A DNA stretch of 22,396 bases from NCBI GenBank assembly GCA_947458795.1, contig CANHCD010000005.1, positions 1-22,396 of the forward strand, given 5' to 3'. This DNA comes from Cyclobacteriaceae bacterium (GTDB lineage Bacteria; Bacteroidota; Bacteroidia; Cytophagales; Cyclobacteriaceae). Shown piece by piece: positions 5,753 through 14,300 of the stretch; the first letter of the stretch is position 1, and each line of letters starts with the position of its first letter. Position numbers and translations under genes: made by a program. The notes beneath the pieces were generated by a model. It made no database searches. It was given only the letters and a program-made list of their open reading frames with translations, and was not told the origin of the DNA.

Positions 5753-8167
5753 TTACTTCCTGTTTTTCACATACTTTTCTAGCCAGCTGTCCATTTCCCA
5801 AAGGGTGTGGAGGATGGATTCTTTGGCTGCATAGCCATGGCTTTCGTGCGGAAGAAGTACCAGTCTAGTGGTAGCTCCATGTCCTTTGAGGGCATTGTAG
5901 TAGCGCTCGGATTGGATGGGGAAGGTACCCGAATTGTTGTCTGCCTCCCCATGAATGAGGAGTATTGGAGTCTTGACCTGATCTGCAAAAGAGAAGGGAG
6001 ACATGTTGAAATACACTTCTGGGGTCTCCCAATAGCTTCGCTGCTCGTATTGGAATCCAAATGGAGTCAGGGTACGGTTGTAAGCGCCACTTCTAGCGAT
6101 GCCTGCGGCAAAGAGCTGGGTATGGGAAAGCAAGTTGGCGGTCATGAAGGCACCATAGGAATGTCCGCCCACTGCAATTCGCTTGCGGTCTCCAATGCCC
6201 ATGTCCACCACCTTATCGATGGCTGCTTCTGCATTGGCTACGAGTTGCTCAATAAAGAAATCGTTGGGTTCCAGTTCTCCTTCCCCTACGATAGGCATTT
6301 CGGTTTGGTCCATGATCGCATAGCCACGGGTTACCCAATACAGTGGAGAGCCCCAGCTAAGGCGGGTAAAGGTGTACTTGGATCCTCTTACCTGTGCTGC
6401 ATCGGCTGCGGACTTGTACTCTCTTGGATAGGCCCACATGAGCACAGGAAGTCGCCCATCACGACTAGGATCATATCCTTCGGGGGTGTACAAGACGGCG
6501 GAGAGGTTGAGGCCATCTTTCCGAGGGTAGGTGATCAACTGCTTTTTAATTCCTTTGAGCGTAGGATAAGGATCTGCAAAAGCCGTAATCTGCTTGGGAG
6601 CAACTCGCTTTTTGGTGTTGACCAACCAATAGTTGGGACTCATGTCTGTACTCTCTTTCAGGGTAATCAAAAGGGAGCCTTCCTTATTGAGTACTTTTGT
6701 TACTCGTTCGTAGTAAGGCGCTTGGGAGCGCCACAAGATTTTTTGCTCCTTGGTGCTGGTATTGAAGGTGGATAGAAATGGCATGCTTCCCTCTGGACTA
6801 CCCCCTTCTGAGGTCATCAATACTAGCTCCCCATTTCTGTGGAGCACTTTTCTTCCGTAGGCATTGTCCATTAACAATGGGCTACCCGGATCATTGTACA
6901 GGTCGTCGGAGGAGCGCTCAATGATCGTTCGAGGAGCTTGACTTGGGGCTCCTGGCTGGAATACGGATACTTTTTCGGTACGGCTTGCCGACCAACGCTC
7001 GCTGAGCAAGGCAAAATTATCGTCCGACCAGCTGATGCCACCAAATCGCATGGCGGTACCTACTAGCTTTTGCTTTTCGCCTGTAAAGGGTGCCATCAAG
7101 GTGAACACGATGTCCCGTTCGGCCACTTTAATTTTTGGGTCGCCTTTGTCTTGTGCTTCTGCCCAATACAGGGTAGCAGGAGCATCTGCTCGCCAGTTGA
7201 CATTTCGAATTCCGCTGACAGTGGCATCAAAGCCAGTTGGCCTCACCTCATCTAGCGGAAGTTGTGCCAGGGTTTTCAAGACTGCGCCTTGGCTGCTCCA
7301 AATTTCTACAGTGTAGGGAAATCGGTCCGCAGGGACGAGGTAGGAGAAGGGTTTTTGAATGGACTCGACCAAGAGGTAATTTTTATCGGGGCTGAGGAGC
7401 ATGGATTTGATCATGGCGGGTTTTCCCACTGCCGTACTGCTGCCGTCAAGCTTGATGTGCATTAGTTGGGAATCCATAAAATAGGCAAACAAGGCCTCAT
7501 CGTGGGGATTGGCAAGCAAATCCTGGTAGGTGCGGCTAGGAGCAGCTTTACCTGAGGTTTCTTGGATGGTTGGTCCGGCGGGAGCGACTGGTGCCGAAGG
7601 AACTTTTCCTCGAGCGGGATTTACCGCTTTGATAAGAAGGCTATTGTCTGCTAGCCAGGCCATGGAGTTTCCCAGAACTTGGTTGAGGATAGGTCCAGTG
7701 ACTGCTTTGGCAGTGTAGGTACTGAGGTCGACTATCCAGAGGCTGATGCCTTTGGCTTCGGTTTGGGTAAAAGCCAAGTAGCGCTCATCCATGGAGAAGG
7801 TAAAGCCAGACATTTTCGCTGGGGAAGGAAGTCCAGTCACCTGTATTTCTTCTCCAGTGGCTGTTTTTTTGATTTTCAAGTTGATATATCCACCTGCTCG
7901 ACTAGGGCCAGAGGTACTCGGATTTATTCGTAGCCCGGCAATACGAAGCTCTGGCTGAGCCAAGTCTTCGATGGAAGGAGATTCTGTTCGTTCCAGGAGT
8001 AGCATGAAAGAACCGTCCTTGGAAAATGTGACTGCCGGGGTGGAAGGCGCATTGACTAGGTCAGCAATGGCTGCCGGGGGAGTTTGATAGGAACTTTGTG
8101 CAGATACAGCCGAACTGATCAGTAGCAAAAAGCCCAGAAAGAGGGAAGAAAGGGAGGCTATTTTCAT
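5753..8167 (-). CDS. S9 family serine peptidase, glutamyl endopeptidase-like, secreted
   Basis: An 804-residue prolyl oligopeptidase-fold enzyme. Residues 1-24 are a signal peptide ending VSAQ, so it is exported. Residues about 30-540 form the beta-propeller region; the C-terminal third is the alpha/beta hydrolase. The nucleophile elbow GGHSYGAFMTANLL gives Ser670, HGEADNNSGT gives Asp743, and LLPHESHGYAAKES gives His777. The catalytic-domain sequence (IARSGAYNRTLTPFGFQ, ALKGHGA, LPHESHGY) is very close to my recollection of the plant chloroplast glutamyl endopeptidase (CGEP, S9D), which cleaves after Glu. Specificity for Glu is therefore likely but inferred. It is a single-gene unit, convergent with uppP through the terminator at 5631-5666, and lies downstream of gldJ's own terminator, so it needs its own promoter in 8168-8241. 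Only a weak match is seen there. Confidence 0.92.
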   Translation of the reverse strand: MKIASLSSLFLGFLLLISSAVSAQSSYQTPPAAIADLVNAPSTPAVTFSKDGSFMLLLERTESPSIEDLAQPELRIAGLRINPSTSGPSRAGGYINLKIKKTATGEEIQVTGLPSPAKMSGFTFSMDERYLAFTQTEAKGISLWIVDLSTYTAKAVTGPILNQVLGNSMAWLADNSLLIKAVNPARGKVPSAPVAPAGPTIQETSGKAAPSRTYQDLLANPHDEALFAYFMDSQLMHIKLDGSSTAVGKPAMIKSMLLSPDKNYLLVESIQKPFSYLVPADRFPYTVEIWSSQGAVLKTLAQLPLDEVRPTGFDATVSGIRNVNWRADAPATLYWAEAQDKGDPKIKVAERDIVFTLMAPFTGEKQKLVGTAMRFGGISWSDDNFALLSERWSASRTEKVSVFQPGAPSQAPRTIIERSSDDLYNDPGSPLLMDNAYGRKVLHRNGELVLMTSEGGSPEGSMPFLSTFNTSTKEQKILWRSQAPYYERVTKVLNKEGSLLITLKESTDMSPNYWLVNTKKRVAPKQITAFADPYPTLKGIKKQLITYPRKDGLNLSAVLYTPEGYDPSRDGRLPVLMWAYPREYKSAADAAQVRGSKYTFTRLSWGSPLYWVTRGYAIMDQTEMPIVGEGELEPNDFFIEQLVANAEAAIDKVVDMGIGDRKRIAVGGHSYGAFMTANLLSHTQLFAAGIARSGAYNRTLTPFGFQYEQRSYWETPEVYFNMSPFSFADQVKTPILLIHGEADNNSGTFPIQSERYYNALKGHGATTRLVLLPHESHGYAAKESILHTLWEMDSWLEKYVKNRK

Positions 8168-8241
8168 AGATAAAGCGAGTGAGTAACAAAAGCAATGTAC
8201 TAGAATAAAGCTTTTCTTAAAACAGGGAAATTAGGAACGGC

Positions 8242-8273
8242 AAAAAAAAGGCCCAACATCAAGTTGGGCCTTT
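8242..8273 (-). terminator. Rho-independent terminator of gldJ
   Basis: The stem arms AAAGGCCCAAC (8247-8257) and GTTGGGCCTTT (8263-8273) pair perfectly over 11 bp around a 5-nt loop. The plus strand has eight A residues at 8242-8249, which give a U-run at the 3' end of a minus-strand transcript. It lies 22 bp after the gldJ stop. Confidence 0.88.
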
Positions 8274-8294
8274 GAAGAATTGGACTGGGTAGGG

Positions 8295-9521
8295 TTATTT
8301 CCCTTTCGCTCCCAGAGATACCATTGCACATCGGAATCCAATGTGGTTGGTGGAGGAATCTTGATGCATGAATCGGCGTGCTCCTGGGGCTAGCCAGTAG
8401 GTGACATCTTTCCATGAACCACCTTTGTACACACGGATGGAGTCATTGAATAAGGAAGTTCCATAGGCTTCTTTTTCGTCATAGACGCCATCTTTACGAA
8501 GTGGATTGAGGTCATCCGCATCCTGGAAGGAAAGTGGACGGTAGACATCATACACCCATTCGTTCATATTTCCTGCCATGTTGTATAAGCCAAAATCATT
8601 AGGTGCCATGTCATACACATTGGAAGGGATGATTTCACCGTCGTTGGTTTGGTCACCTGCGATACCGGCATAGTCACCTCTTCCACGCTTGAAGTTGGCT
8701 AAGAAATCACCTTGCTTGGCGCCTTTTTTACCTCTACTGTCGTAAGGATTTCTTACTCCTCTACCATCCCAAGGGTAAATACGTCCATACTCTTGGTTTT
8801 CGTCTAGGTATTGAGTTCCAATCATGGCCTTGGCAGCATATTCCCATTCCGCCTCGTTGGGAAGTCTAAATTCAGCAATCACTACACCAAGCTCGATCAA
8901 TTGGGATCGGGTAAGTGTTGTGTCCATTTTTCGTTCCTCAATGACTACCTTTTGTGCGTAGGCTGTTCTCCACTTTGCGTAAGCATCTGCTTGGCTCCAA
9001 GATACGCCGGCTACTGGGTAAAAATTGAAGCCTGGGAACCTGAAGTAGTAGGACTCATAAACGTCATTAAAGGACATGGCACCACGCCATACTTTTTCGG
9101 AAGGCTCAAGCTTGTCCATGGAATCTTTGCTGACTTGCTTTTTCATGTCAAATAAAAATTCCTTGTAATCGTTGTTGGTCATCTCGGTTTCATCCATCCA
9201 AAAGGTAGAAATGGAGACAGTTCTTTCGAGATTGTCACGGAAAGCCATTACATCTTCTTCCTGTGAGCCAAGGATGGCTCTACCGCCTTGAATCAATTTT
9301 AAGTTGGGGCCAGGAAGCTGTTCTGCATCCCTAGACACAAAAAATTGGGTGGAGTCTTCCACGTCGAAGGAGAAGTCTGCACCAGTGGTTGGGCTTTTTT
9401 TGCCAGGATCGCCTGCAGTTCTTCTGCCGTACGAATTGTTTTTCTGGCAAGAGGATAAAATGGCACTTGATATAAGTAGTAGGGCGATGGCCCAGCTCCT
9501 ACAGTTGTTTGGTAGACGCAT
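8295..9521 (-). CDS. gldJ: Gliding motility/type IX secretion lipoprotein GldJ (SUMF1 domain)
   Basis: A 408-residue lipoprotein with hydrophobic residues 10-24 and a lipobox ending in LSSC (Cys25). The mature protein is one SUMF1/formylglycine-generating-enzyme-like domain: LKLIQGGRAILGS near residue 75, YPVAGVSWSQADAYAKWR, FRLPNEAEWEYAAKA, NDFGLYNMAGNMNEWVYDVY, VYKGGSWKD and the terminal GFRCA. The block ANFKRGRGDYAGIAG and the FNDVYESYYFR block fit GldJ better than the related GldK. In Flavobacterium, GldJ is an outer-membrane lipoprotein needed for gliding and for stability of the GldK/GldL/GldM/GldN motor-secretion complex, and is longer (about 560 residues). The SUMF1 fold is presumably structural here, not enzymatic. 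No other gld or por gene is nearby. The gene has its own likely promoter (9552-9584) and terminator (8242-8273). GldK is the main alternative. Confidence 0.78.
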   Translation of the reverse strand: MRLPNNCRSWAIALLLISSAILSSCQKNNSYGRRTAGDPGKKSPTTGADFSFDVEDSTQFFVSRDAEQLPGPNLKLIQGGRAILGSQEEDVMAFRDNLERTVSISTFWMDETEMTNNDYKEFLFDMKKQVSKDSMDKLEPSEKVWRGAMSFNDVYESYYFRFPGFNFYPVAGVSWSQADAYAKWRTAYAQKVVIEERKMDTTLTRSQLIELGVVIAEFRLPNEAEWEYAAKAMIGTQYLDENQEYGRIYPWDGRGVRNPYDSRGKKGAKQGDFLANFKRGRGDYAGIAGDQTNDGEIIPSNVYDMAPNDFGLYNMAGNMNEWVYDVYRPLSFQDADDLNPLRKDGVYDEKEAYGTSLFNDSIRVYKGGSWKDVTYWLAPGARRFMHQDSSTNHIGFRCAMVSLGAKGK

Positions 9522-9551
9522 AGGTGGTAAGTGTTTGGTCTATTTCTGTTG

Positions 9552-9584
9552 CTAATATACAAGGACTTAGGTAATAGCACCAAA
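9552..9584 (-). promoter_or_regulatory. Putative Bacteroidota-type promoter for gldJ
   Basis: On the minus strand, TTTG (9584-9581) is followed after 21 bp by TATATTAG (9559-9552), a one-mismatch match to TAnnTTTG. The predicted start near 9545 leaves a leader of about 24 nt before the gldJ ATG at 9521. Confidence 0.45.
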
Positions 9585-9601
9585 GCCGTTTTAAATTTGT
9601 T

Positions 9602-9772
9602 GTTTATTTGAGTCTTGTTTACATAGAGAAAATCAATTCATCTTGTAGTAAATGCATGCTAACAGTACTATTTTTTTTAAGTGATTTCTTCACTATAATT
9701 TACTTAAATCATCATTCACAGGTTAAATAGACTGTGTATTGCCTCTCCCAGTTGATTGTACAAGGTATAAGC
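9602..9772. other. AT-rich intergenic stretch between mfd and gldJ
   Basis: The region downstream of mfd and upstream of the gldJ promoter is AT-rich and holds no credible gene. It contains a T8 run at 9671-9678 and a nested inverted repeat: TTAAGT at 9677-9682 with ACTTAA at 9702-9707, enclosing AGTGA/TCACT. On the minus strand, where mfd would end, the hairpin is followed by A residues and not U residues, so I do not call it a terminator. Confidence 0.35.
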
Positions 9773-12700
9773 TTAGGGAATTTTCATTTCTCTGAGCAAA
9801 TGCTGTGCCTTTTGTATACTAAGCACCTGATCTACGCTGAGAATCAAACGATTTTTATGTTCTTTTATTTTACAAGACTTGGGATGTTGTTGTACAAATT
9901 TCATCATGTTCCCAAAAACGGATGAATTGTAGAAAGACTCTTTGCTCGAGGGAAGAAGGTAGCATTTCATCTGAGAAGCTTTGAGCACCAACTTTTCTAT
10001 TCCCAACTCTTCGGCCTGCCAGCGCAAGCGGACAGTTTCCATGAGATCTTGAACGGCCTGAGGAGCTGGACCAAATCGATCCTGTAGCATCTGACCAAAT
10101 TGATCTAGTTCTTCTTCTTTTTCAAGACCGTCCAACTTCGAATACAGTCCCAGACGCTCGCTGATGTTGCTCACATAGGACTCTGGAATTAAGAGTTCCA
10201 AATCCGTTTCAATCGTGCAATCTTGAACCAGCACGCTTACTTTTTCTTTAAGGTCCTCCTCAAATAAGGCGGCAAACTCGTTTTCCTTTAGTTCCTGCAC
10301 GGCCTCGTCCAAGATCTTGTGGTACATCTCAAATCCCAGGTCGGTGATAAACCCGCTTTGCTCGGCACCCAAGAGATTCCCCGCTCCTCGTATATCCAAA
10401 TCTTTCATGGCCACCTTGAAACCATCGCCCAGGTCAGAAAATTCCTCCAGGGTTTGAAGTCGCTTCCGTGCTTCGGCAGTAAGTCCCGATAGCGGACTGG
10501 TGAGCAGGTAACAAAAGGCCTTTTTATTGCTTCGCCCCACGCGACCGCGCATTTGGTGGAGGTCGGAGAGCCCAAACATGTGTGCCCGGTTGATCAAAAT
10601 CGTGTTTGCATTCGGAATATCTAAGCCCGACTCGATGATGTTGGTGGACACCAAGACATCGTACTGGTGGTTGATGAAGTCCACCATGATTTTTTCCAAC
10701 TTATCTCCATCCATCTGTCCATGGGCACCGATGACGCGTGCATCTGGCACCAATTTCAAAATTAGGTTGGCAATGCTGTCAATCTCTCCCACCCGGTTGT
10801 GCACAAAAAACACCTGCCCTCCTCGTCGCAATTCGTAGGAGACCGCATCACGGATGACTTCCTCCTCAAAAGTTTGCACCTCTGTAGTTACCGGCTGCCT
10901 GTTGGGTGGAGGAGTGGCGATGATTGAGAGGTCACGCGCGCCCATCAAAGAAAAATGGAGGGTACGCGGAATTGGGGTGGCAGTCAGCGTGAGCACATCT
11001 ACATTGACCCGTAGGTTTTTGAGTTGGTCCTTTACTTTGACCCCAAACTTCTGTTCCTCATCGATGATGAGTAGTCCCAGGTCCTTAAACTCGATGTCTT
11101 TGCTCACAATTTTGTGCGTGCCGATCAGGATATCAATCTCCCCAGAGGTCACCTGCTCTTTGATGACCTTGATGTCTTTGGCAGACCGGAATCGGTTGAG
11201 GTAGTCCACCTTGACAGGGAAATTTTCAAGACGTTCGGACAAGGTTTGGTAATGCTGCATGGCCAAGATCGTGGTGGGCACCAAGATGGCTACCTGCTTT
11301 CTGTCATTGACTGCCTTGAAGGCGGCACGGATGGCTACCTCTGTTTTGCCAAAACCTACATCCCCGCACACGAGACGATCCATGGGATACGATTTTTCCA
11401 TGTCTGCCTTTACGTCTGCCGTTGAAGCAGCTTGGTCTGGCGTGTCCTCGTACAAGAAGGAGGATTCCAGCTCCACCTGCAATACCGAATCTCTTGAAAA
11501 GGCAAAGCCTGGGGCAGACCGGCGTTTGGCATAGAGTGCTATCAGGTCTTTGGCAATGTCCTTGACCTGTTTTTTGACCCGTGCTTTTTTATTGTCCCAG
11601 TCCGGAGAGCCTAGTTTGGACATGGAGGGCGCTTGTCCTTCCTGGCCTGAATATTTCGAAATCTTGTGTAGCGAGTGGATGTTGACATACAGCAGGTCAT
11701 CGTCTCTGAAAATCAATCGAACCGCTTCCTGCATGTTGCCACTGACATCTACTTTTTCTAGTCCTGCAAATCGCCCCACCCCATAGTCCACATGGACCAC
11801 ATAGTCACCGGGATGTAAAGCCTTAATTTCTTTGAGGGTGAGGGCCTTTGAGGCGGTGGATTTACTCTTGGATTTGTAGCGGTGAAAACGCTCAAATAAC
11901 TGGTGGTCGGTGTAGCAAACGAGTTTGGCCTGCTTGTCGACAAAGCCCTCACGGAGACTGAGTAACAGGCTTTGCACCTGTAGGGTAGGGTCCAATTCCT
12001 GAAAAATTCCCTGAAGTCGGTCGATTTGCTTCTCGTTCTCTGCCACGATTAGGTTGAGAAAGCCTGTCTTTTCATTGTCTCCCAAGTTGGCAACGAGCAA
12101 GTCAAAATTCTTATTGAAGGAGGGCTGTGGCTGGCTCTCCCAACTGACTTTGGTGGCTTTTTTCAAGTAAAATTGCCTGCCAAATTCTACTATAGAAAAC
12201 TTTTTTGCGGCCTCGACAAAATCTGCTCCCTGCTCAAACAGCTGTTCGGGTTGGAGGACTAGGGCCTCCTTCTTAGTTGAACCAGCCATCTGACCAAAAG
12301 CTTGTGCAGCTTTTTGGAAGCACTCGTCCATCACATCCAGTGTAAGCTGGTAGTCCTTTATCCAGAGGATGGCTTTCTCTGGCAAAAAACTGAGGAAAGA
12401 CTGCCGCACTTCCTGAAGAAGGCGGGTTTGAACATTTGGAATGAGCGAAATAAAAGGGACTGACTGTAGCGAAAGTTGTGTTTCTGGATCGAAGGTGCGG
12501 ATGCTTTCGATTTCCTTTCCCACTAATTCCAGTCGGTAGGGGAATTCATTGCTAAAGGAAAAGACATCCAAGATTCCACCACGGATGGCAAATTGCCCGG
12601 GTTCATAGACGAAGTCTGTTCGCTCAAAGTCATAGGTGGAGAGAATCTCAGTAACAAACTCCATGTCAACAGCTTCTCCAACCCGTGCTGTAAAGGTATT

Positions 12701-13207
12701 TTCTACGAGCGAACGTTTGTTGATGACCTTTTCATAGAGCGCCTCGGGATAGGTGATCACGATGCGAGAGCCACCCTTGGATTCCAGTAGCTGGTTGAGG
12801 AGTTCGGCCCGCTGCAGTATGTTTGCATTGTCTACCTCCTCGTATTGGTAGGGGCGCTTGTAGCTACTTGGGAAAATGCCTTGATCTAGGTTGCCCAATA
12901 AATTTTGGAGATCCGAATTTAAATAGGCTGCTTCCTCCTTGTCTTGGGCAATGACCAAATGAAAACCACCCTGCTGCGCAAAGTAGGCTGCCAATAGAAC
13001 CATGTCTAAGCTACCTGAAATACCTTTTACCTGCAGTTGGAAAGGAGCCCCGGCACTTAATTGGTGGGCTAAAGTTTGAAAAATTGGATCTGACTGGTAA
13101 ATGGAGAGAAAAGAAGGTCTATCCACAAAGGGCTGGTTTAGGAGATTGAAGGCTGTAAATCTAGGTTTTTTTGAGGGATTCCTTTGGAATACAACTGAAA
13201 TTGACAT
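9773..13207 (-). CDS. mfd: Transcription-repair coupling factor Mfd
   Basis: A 1144-residue protein, the normal length. It is the SF2 translocase that removes stalled RNA polymerase from lesions and recruits UvrA. Residues 40-340 are the UvrB-homology region; its P-loop is degenerate (KGISGSLDM near 61-69), as expected because this module has no ATPase activity. The RNA-polymerase interaction (CarD-like) domain begins near residue 465 (HPGDYVVHVDYGVGRFAG). The motor carries Walker A GDVGFGKT (615-622, Lys621), the TATPIPRTL motif, and Walker B DEEQ at 716-719. The second RecA lobe has the GRVGRSNKKAFCYLL motif VI and the TRG-type segment, and the C-terminal regulatory D7 domain follows. It is divergent from the oxidase subunit III-like gene with only 38 bp between start codons, and 251 bp separate its stop from the gldJ start. 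No terminator was evident. Confidence 0.97.
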   Translation of the reverse strand: MSISVVFQRNPSKKPRFTAFNLLNQPFVDRPSFLSIYQSDPIFQTLAHQLSAGAPFQLQVKGISGSLDMVLLAAYFAQQGGFHLVIAQDKEEAAYLNSDLQNLLGNLDQGIFPSSYKRPYQYEEVDNANILQRAELLNQLLESKGGSRIVITYPEALYEKVINKRSLVENTFTARVGEAVDMEFVTEILSTYDFERTDFVYEPGQFAIRGGILDVFSFSNEFPYRLELVGKEIESIRTFDPETQLSLQSVPFISLIPNVQTRLLQEVRQSFLSFLPEKAILWIKDYQLTLDVMDECFQKAAQAFGQMAGSTKKEALVLQPEQLFEQGADFVEAAKKFSIVEFGRQFYLKKATKVSWESQPQPSFNKNFDLLVANLGDNEKTGFLNLIVAENEKQIDRLQGIFQELDPTLQVQSLLLSLREGFVDKQAKLVCYTDHQLFERFHRYKSKSKSTASKALTLKEIKALHPGDYVVHVDYGVGRFAGLEKVDVSGNMQEAVRLIFRDDDLLYVNIHSLHKISKYSGQEGQAPSMSKLGSPDWDNKKARVKKQVKDIAKDLIALYAKRRSAPGFAFSRDSVLQVELESSFLYEDTPDQAASTADVKADMEKSYPMDRLVCGDVGFGKTEVAIRAAFKAVNDRKQVAILVPTTILAMQHYQTLSERLENFPVKVDYLNRFRSAKDIKVIKEQVTSGEIDILIGTHKIVSKDIEFKDLGLLIIDEEQKFGVKVKDQLKNLRVNVDVLTLTATPIPRTLHFSLMGARDLSIIATPPPNRQPVTTEVQTFEEEVIRDAVSYELRRGGQVFFVHNRVGEIDSIANLILKLVPDARVIGAHGQMDGDKLEKIMVDFINHQYDVLVSTNIIESGLDIPNANTILINRAHMFGLSDLHQMRGRVGRSNKKAFCYLLTSPLSGLTAEARKRLQTLEEFSDLGDGFKVAMKDLDIRGAGNLLGAEQSGFITDLGFEMYHKILDEAVQELKENEFAALFEEDLKEKVSVLVQDCTIETDLELLIPESYVSNISERLGLYSKLDGLEKEEELDQFGQMLQDRFGPAPQAVQDLMETVRLRWQAEELGIEKLVLKASQMKCYLLPSSKESFYNSSVFGNMMKFVQQHPKSCKIKEHKNRLILSVDQVLSIQKAQHLLREMKIP

Positions 13208-13245
13208 TTTTTGAACTAAGCCACGCTAAAAATGTTTTTCACTCG

Positions 13246-13860
13246 ATGAGACAAACCCCTCCCTCGAAAACTTGGTTCCAAAAGATAGAGAAGCAACATC
13301 CCTACGAGACCTTGCTGTACTTGGCGATGCTTGGAAGCGGCATTATTTTCTTGTTTCTGGCCCTGTCCTTCTTTTTTTCTGGGAGGGAATACCTCCAAGG
13401 ATTAAATGAGCAGGTGCCATTTGCCTTTATGGTATCCACTTTTCTACTCGTACTTTCTGGGTATACGGCGGTAAAAATGCGTCTTCATTACCAGGAAGAA
13501 AACATTGACAAACTGTATAGTTCTTTGAAATCCACCTTTGTTTTGGGGCTTTTATTTATAGCCTTTCAAATTTTCGGCTGGAAGGAGCTCACGGATAGAG
13601 GGATCAATTTTACGGGGATTCCCAGCGGCTCGTTTCTGTATGTACTTTCTGGAATCCATGTGCTCCACCTCCTTGGGGCGATGACTTTTGCAGTTATCCT
13701 TTTGGTTGAATTTCGAAAAGCACAACAGGATGTCGTGCGAAGGCTAGTCTGGGCAACCAACCCCTATGAAAAATTAAGAATCCGCTTGTTTACTGTTTAT
13801 TGGCAGTTTATGGATGCGGTTTGGCTTATTTTATTTCTCCTATTTGTACTTAGCTTCTGA
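13246..13860 (+). CDS. Heme-copper oxidase subunit III-like membrane protein (short, orphan)
   Basis: The protein is 204 residues from the ATG at 13246; the in-frame extension back to 13171 would overlap the mfd coding start and adds a non-hydrophobic leader. Five membrane helices are apparent (about 22-44, 57-80, 95-113, 130-155, 182-203), as in short five-helix subunit III proteins. Family landmarks are SGIHVLHLLGA (His138, His141) in the fourth helix, Glu155 just after it, and YWQFMDAVWLILFLLF in the last helix, where most members have WHFVD, so the usual histidine is Gln187. Subunit III supports the catalytic subunit I of cytochrome oxidases but binds no metal. Subunits I and II are absent from the window. 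Its stop overlaps the ATG of the next gene (TGATG), indicating translational coupling with the SRPBCC-like gene. Confidence 0.8.
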   Translation: MRQTPPSKTWFQKIEKQHPYETLLYLAMLGSGIIFLFLALSFFFSGREYLQGLNEQVPFAFMVSTFLLVLSGYTAVKMRLHYQEENIDKLYSSLKSTFVLGLLFIAFQIFGWKELTDRGINFTGIPSGSFLYVLSGIHVLHLLGAMTFAVILLVEFRKAQQDVVRRLVWATNPYEKLRIRLFTVYWQFMDAVWLILFLLFVLSF

Positions 13861-14300
13861 TGCAAATCAACCTTCAAACGGCCGTGGAAAAGTCTCACCT
13901 TCAAGTAAAGGAAGGTTTTACGGAATCCTTATTTGCAAAGCTTGCCCCTCCCTTTCCGCCCGTCAAGGTGCTCCGATTTGATGGCTGTAAGGCCGGAGAT
14001 ACCGTAGACTTGGAGTTGAATTTTATTTTTTTCAAGCAAAATTGGACCAGCAAAATCACAGAAGATCACTTCGATGCGAAGGAATTTCTATTTGTGGATG
14101 AGGGCATCGTCCTGCCTTTTTTCCTAGGGAAGTGGAGGCATTGCCATCGAATCTTGGCGCAGCCATCTGGAAGCATAATTAGTGATGAAATTGAGTTTGA
14201 AGGAGCCTATGCCTGGATGACTCCCTTGCTCTACCCCATTTTATGGCTTCAATTTTGGTACCGAAAGCCCATCTACCGCAAGTTTTTTAGAGCGGGTTAG
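13860..14300 (+). CDS. SRPBCC-fold-like hypothetical protein
   Basis: A 146-residue soluble protein with no signal peptide, starting on the last base of the preceding gene's stop codon. Its pattern of alternating strands, the VLRFDGCKAGDTVDLELNF segment (near 37-55), the DEIEFEGAY strand (near 108-116) and an amphipathic C-terminal helix rich in Trp/Tyr are typical of SRPBCC (START/Bet v1-like) ligand-binding proteins. The ligand is unknown. Coupling to the oxidase subunit III-like gene suggests a shared role, possibly in the membrane respiratory chain, but that is inference. Its 3' end overlaps the convergent fur-family gene by 14 bp. Confidence 0.7.
   Translation: MQINLQTAVEKSHLQVKEGFTESLFAKLAPPFPPVKVLRFDGCKAGDTVDLELNFIFFKQNWTSKITEDHFDAKEFLFVDEGIVLPFFLGKWRHCHRILAQPSGSIISDEIEFEGAYAWMTPLLYPILWLQFWYRKPIYRKFFRAG

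Noticed and set aside
5807..6775. 322-codon open frame on the plus strand
   Set aside because: It lies antisense inside the S9 peptidase gene, whose catalytic motifs cover the same bases. Its translation has no recognisable domain and its composition looks like a shadow frame.
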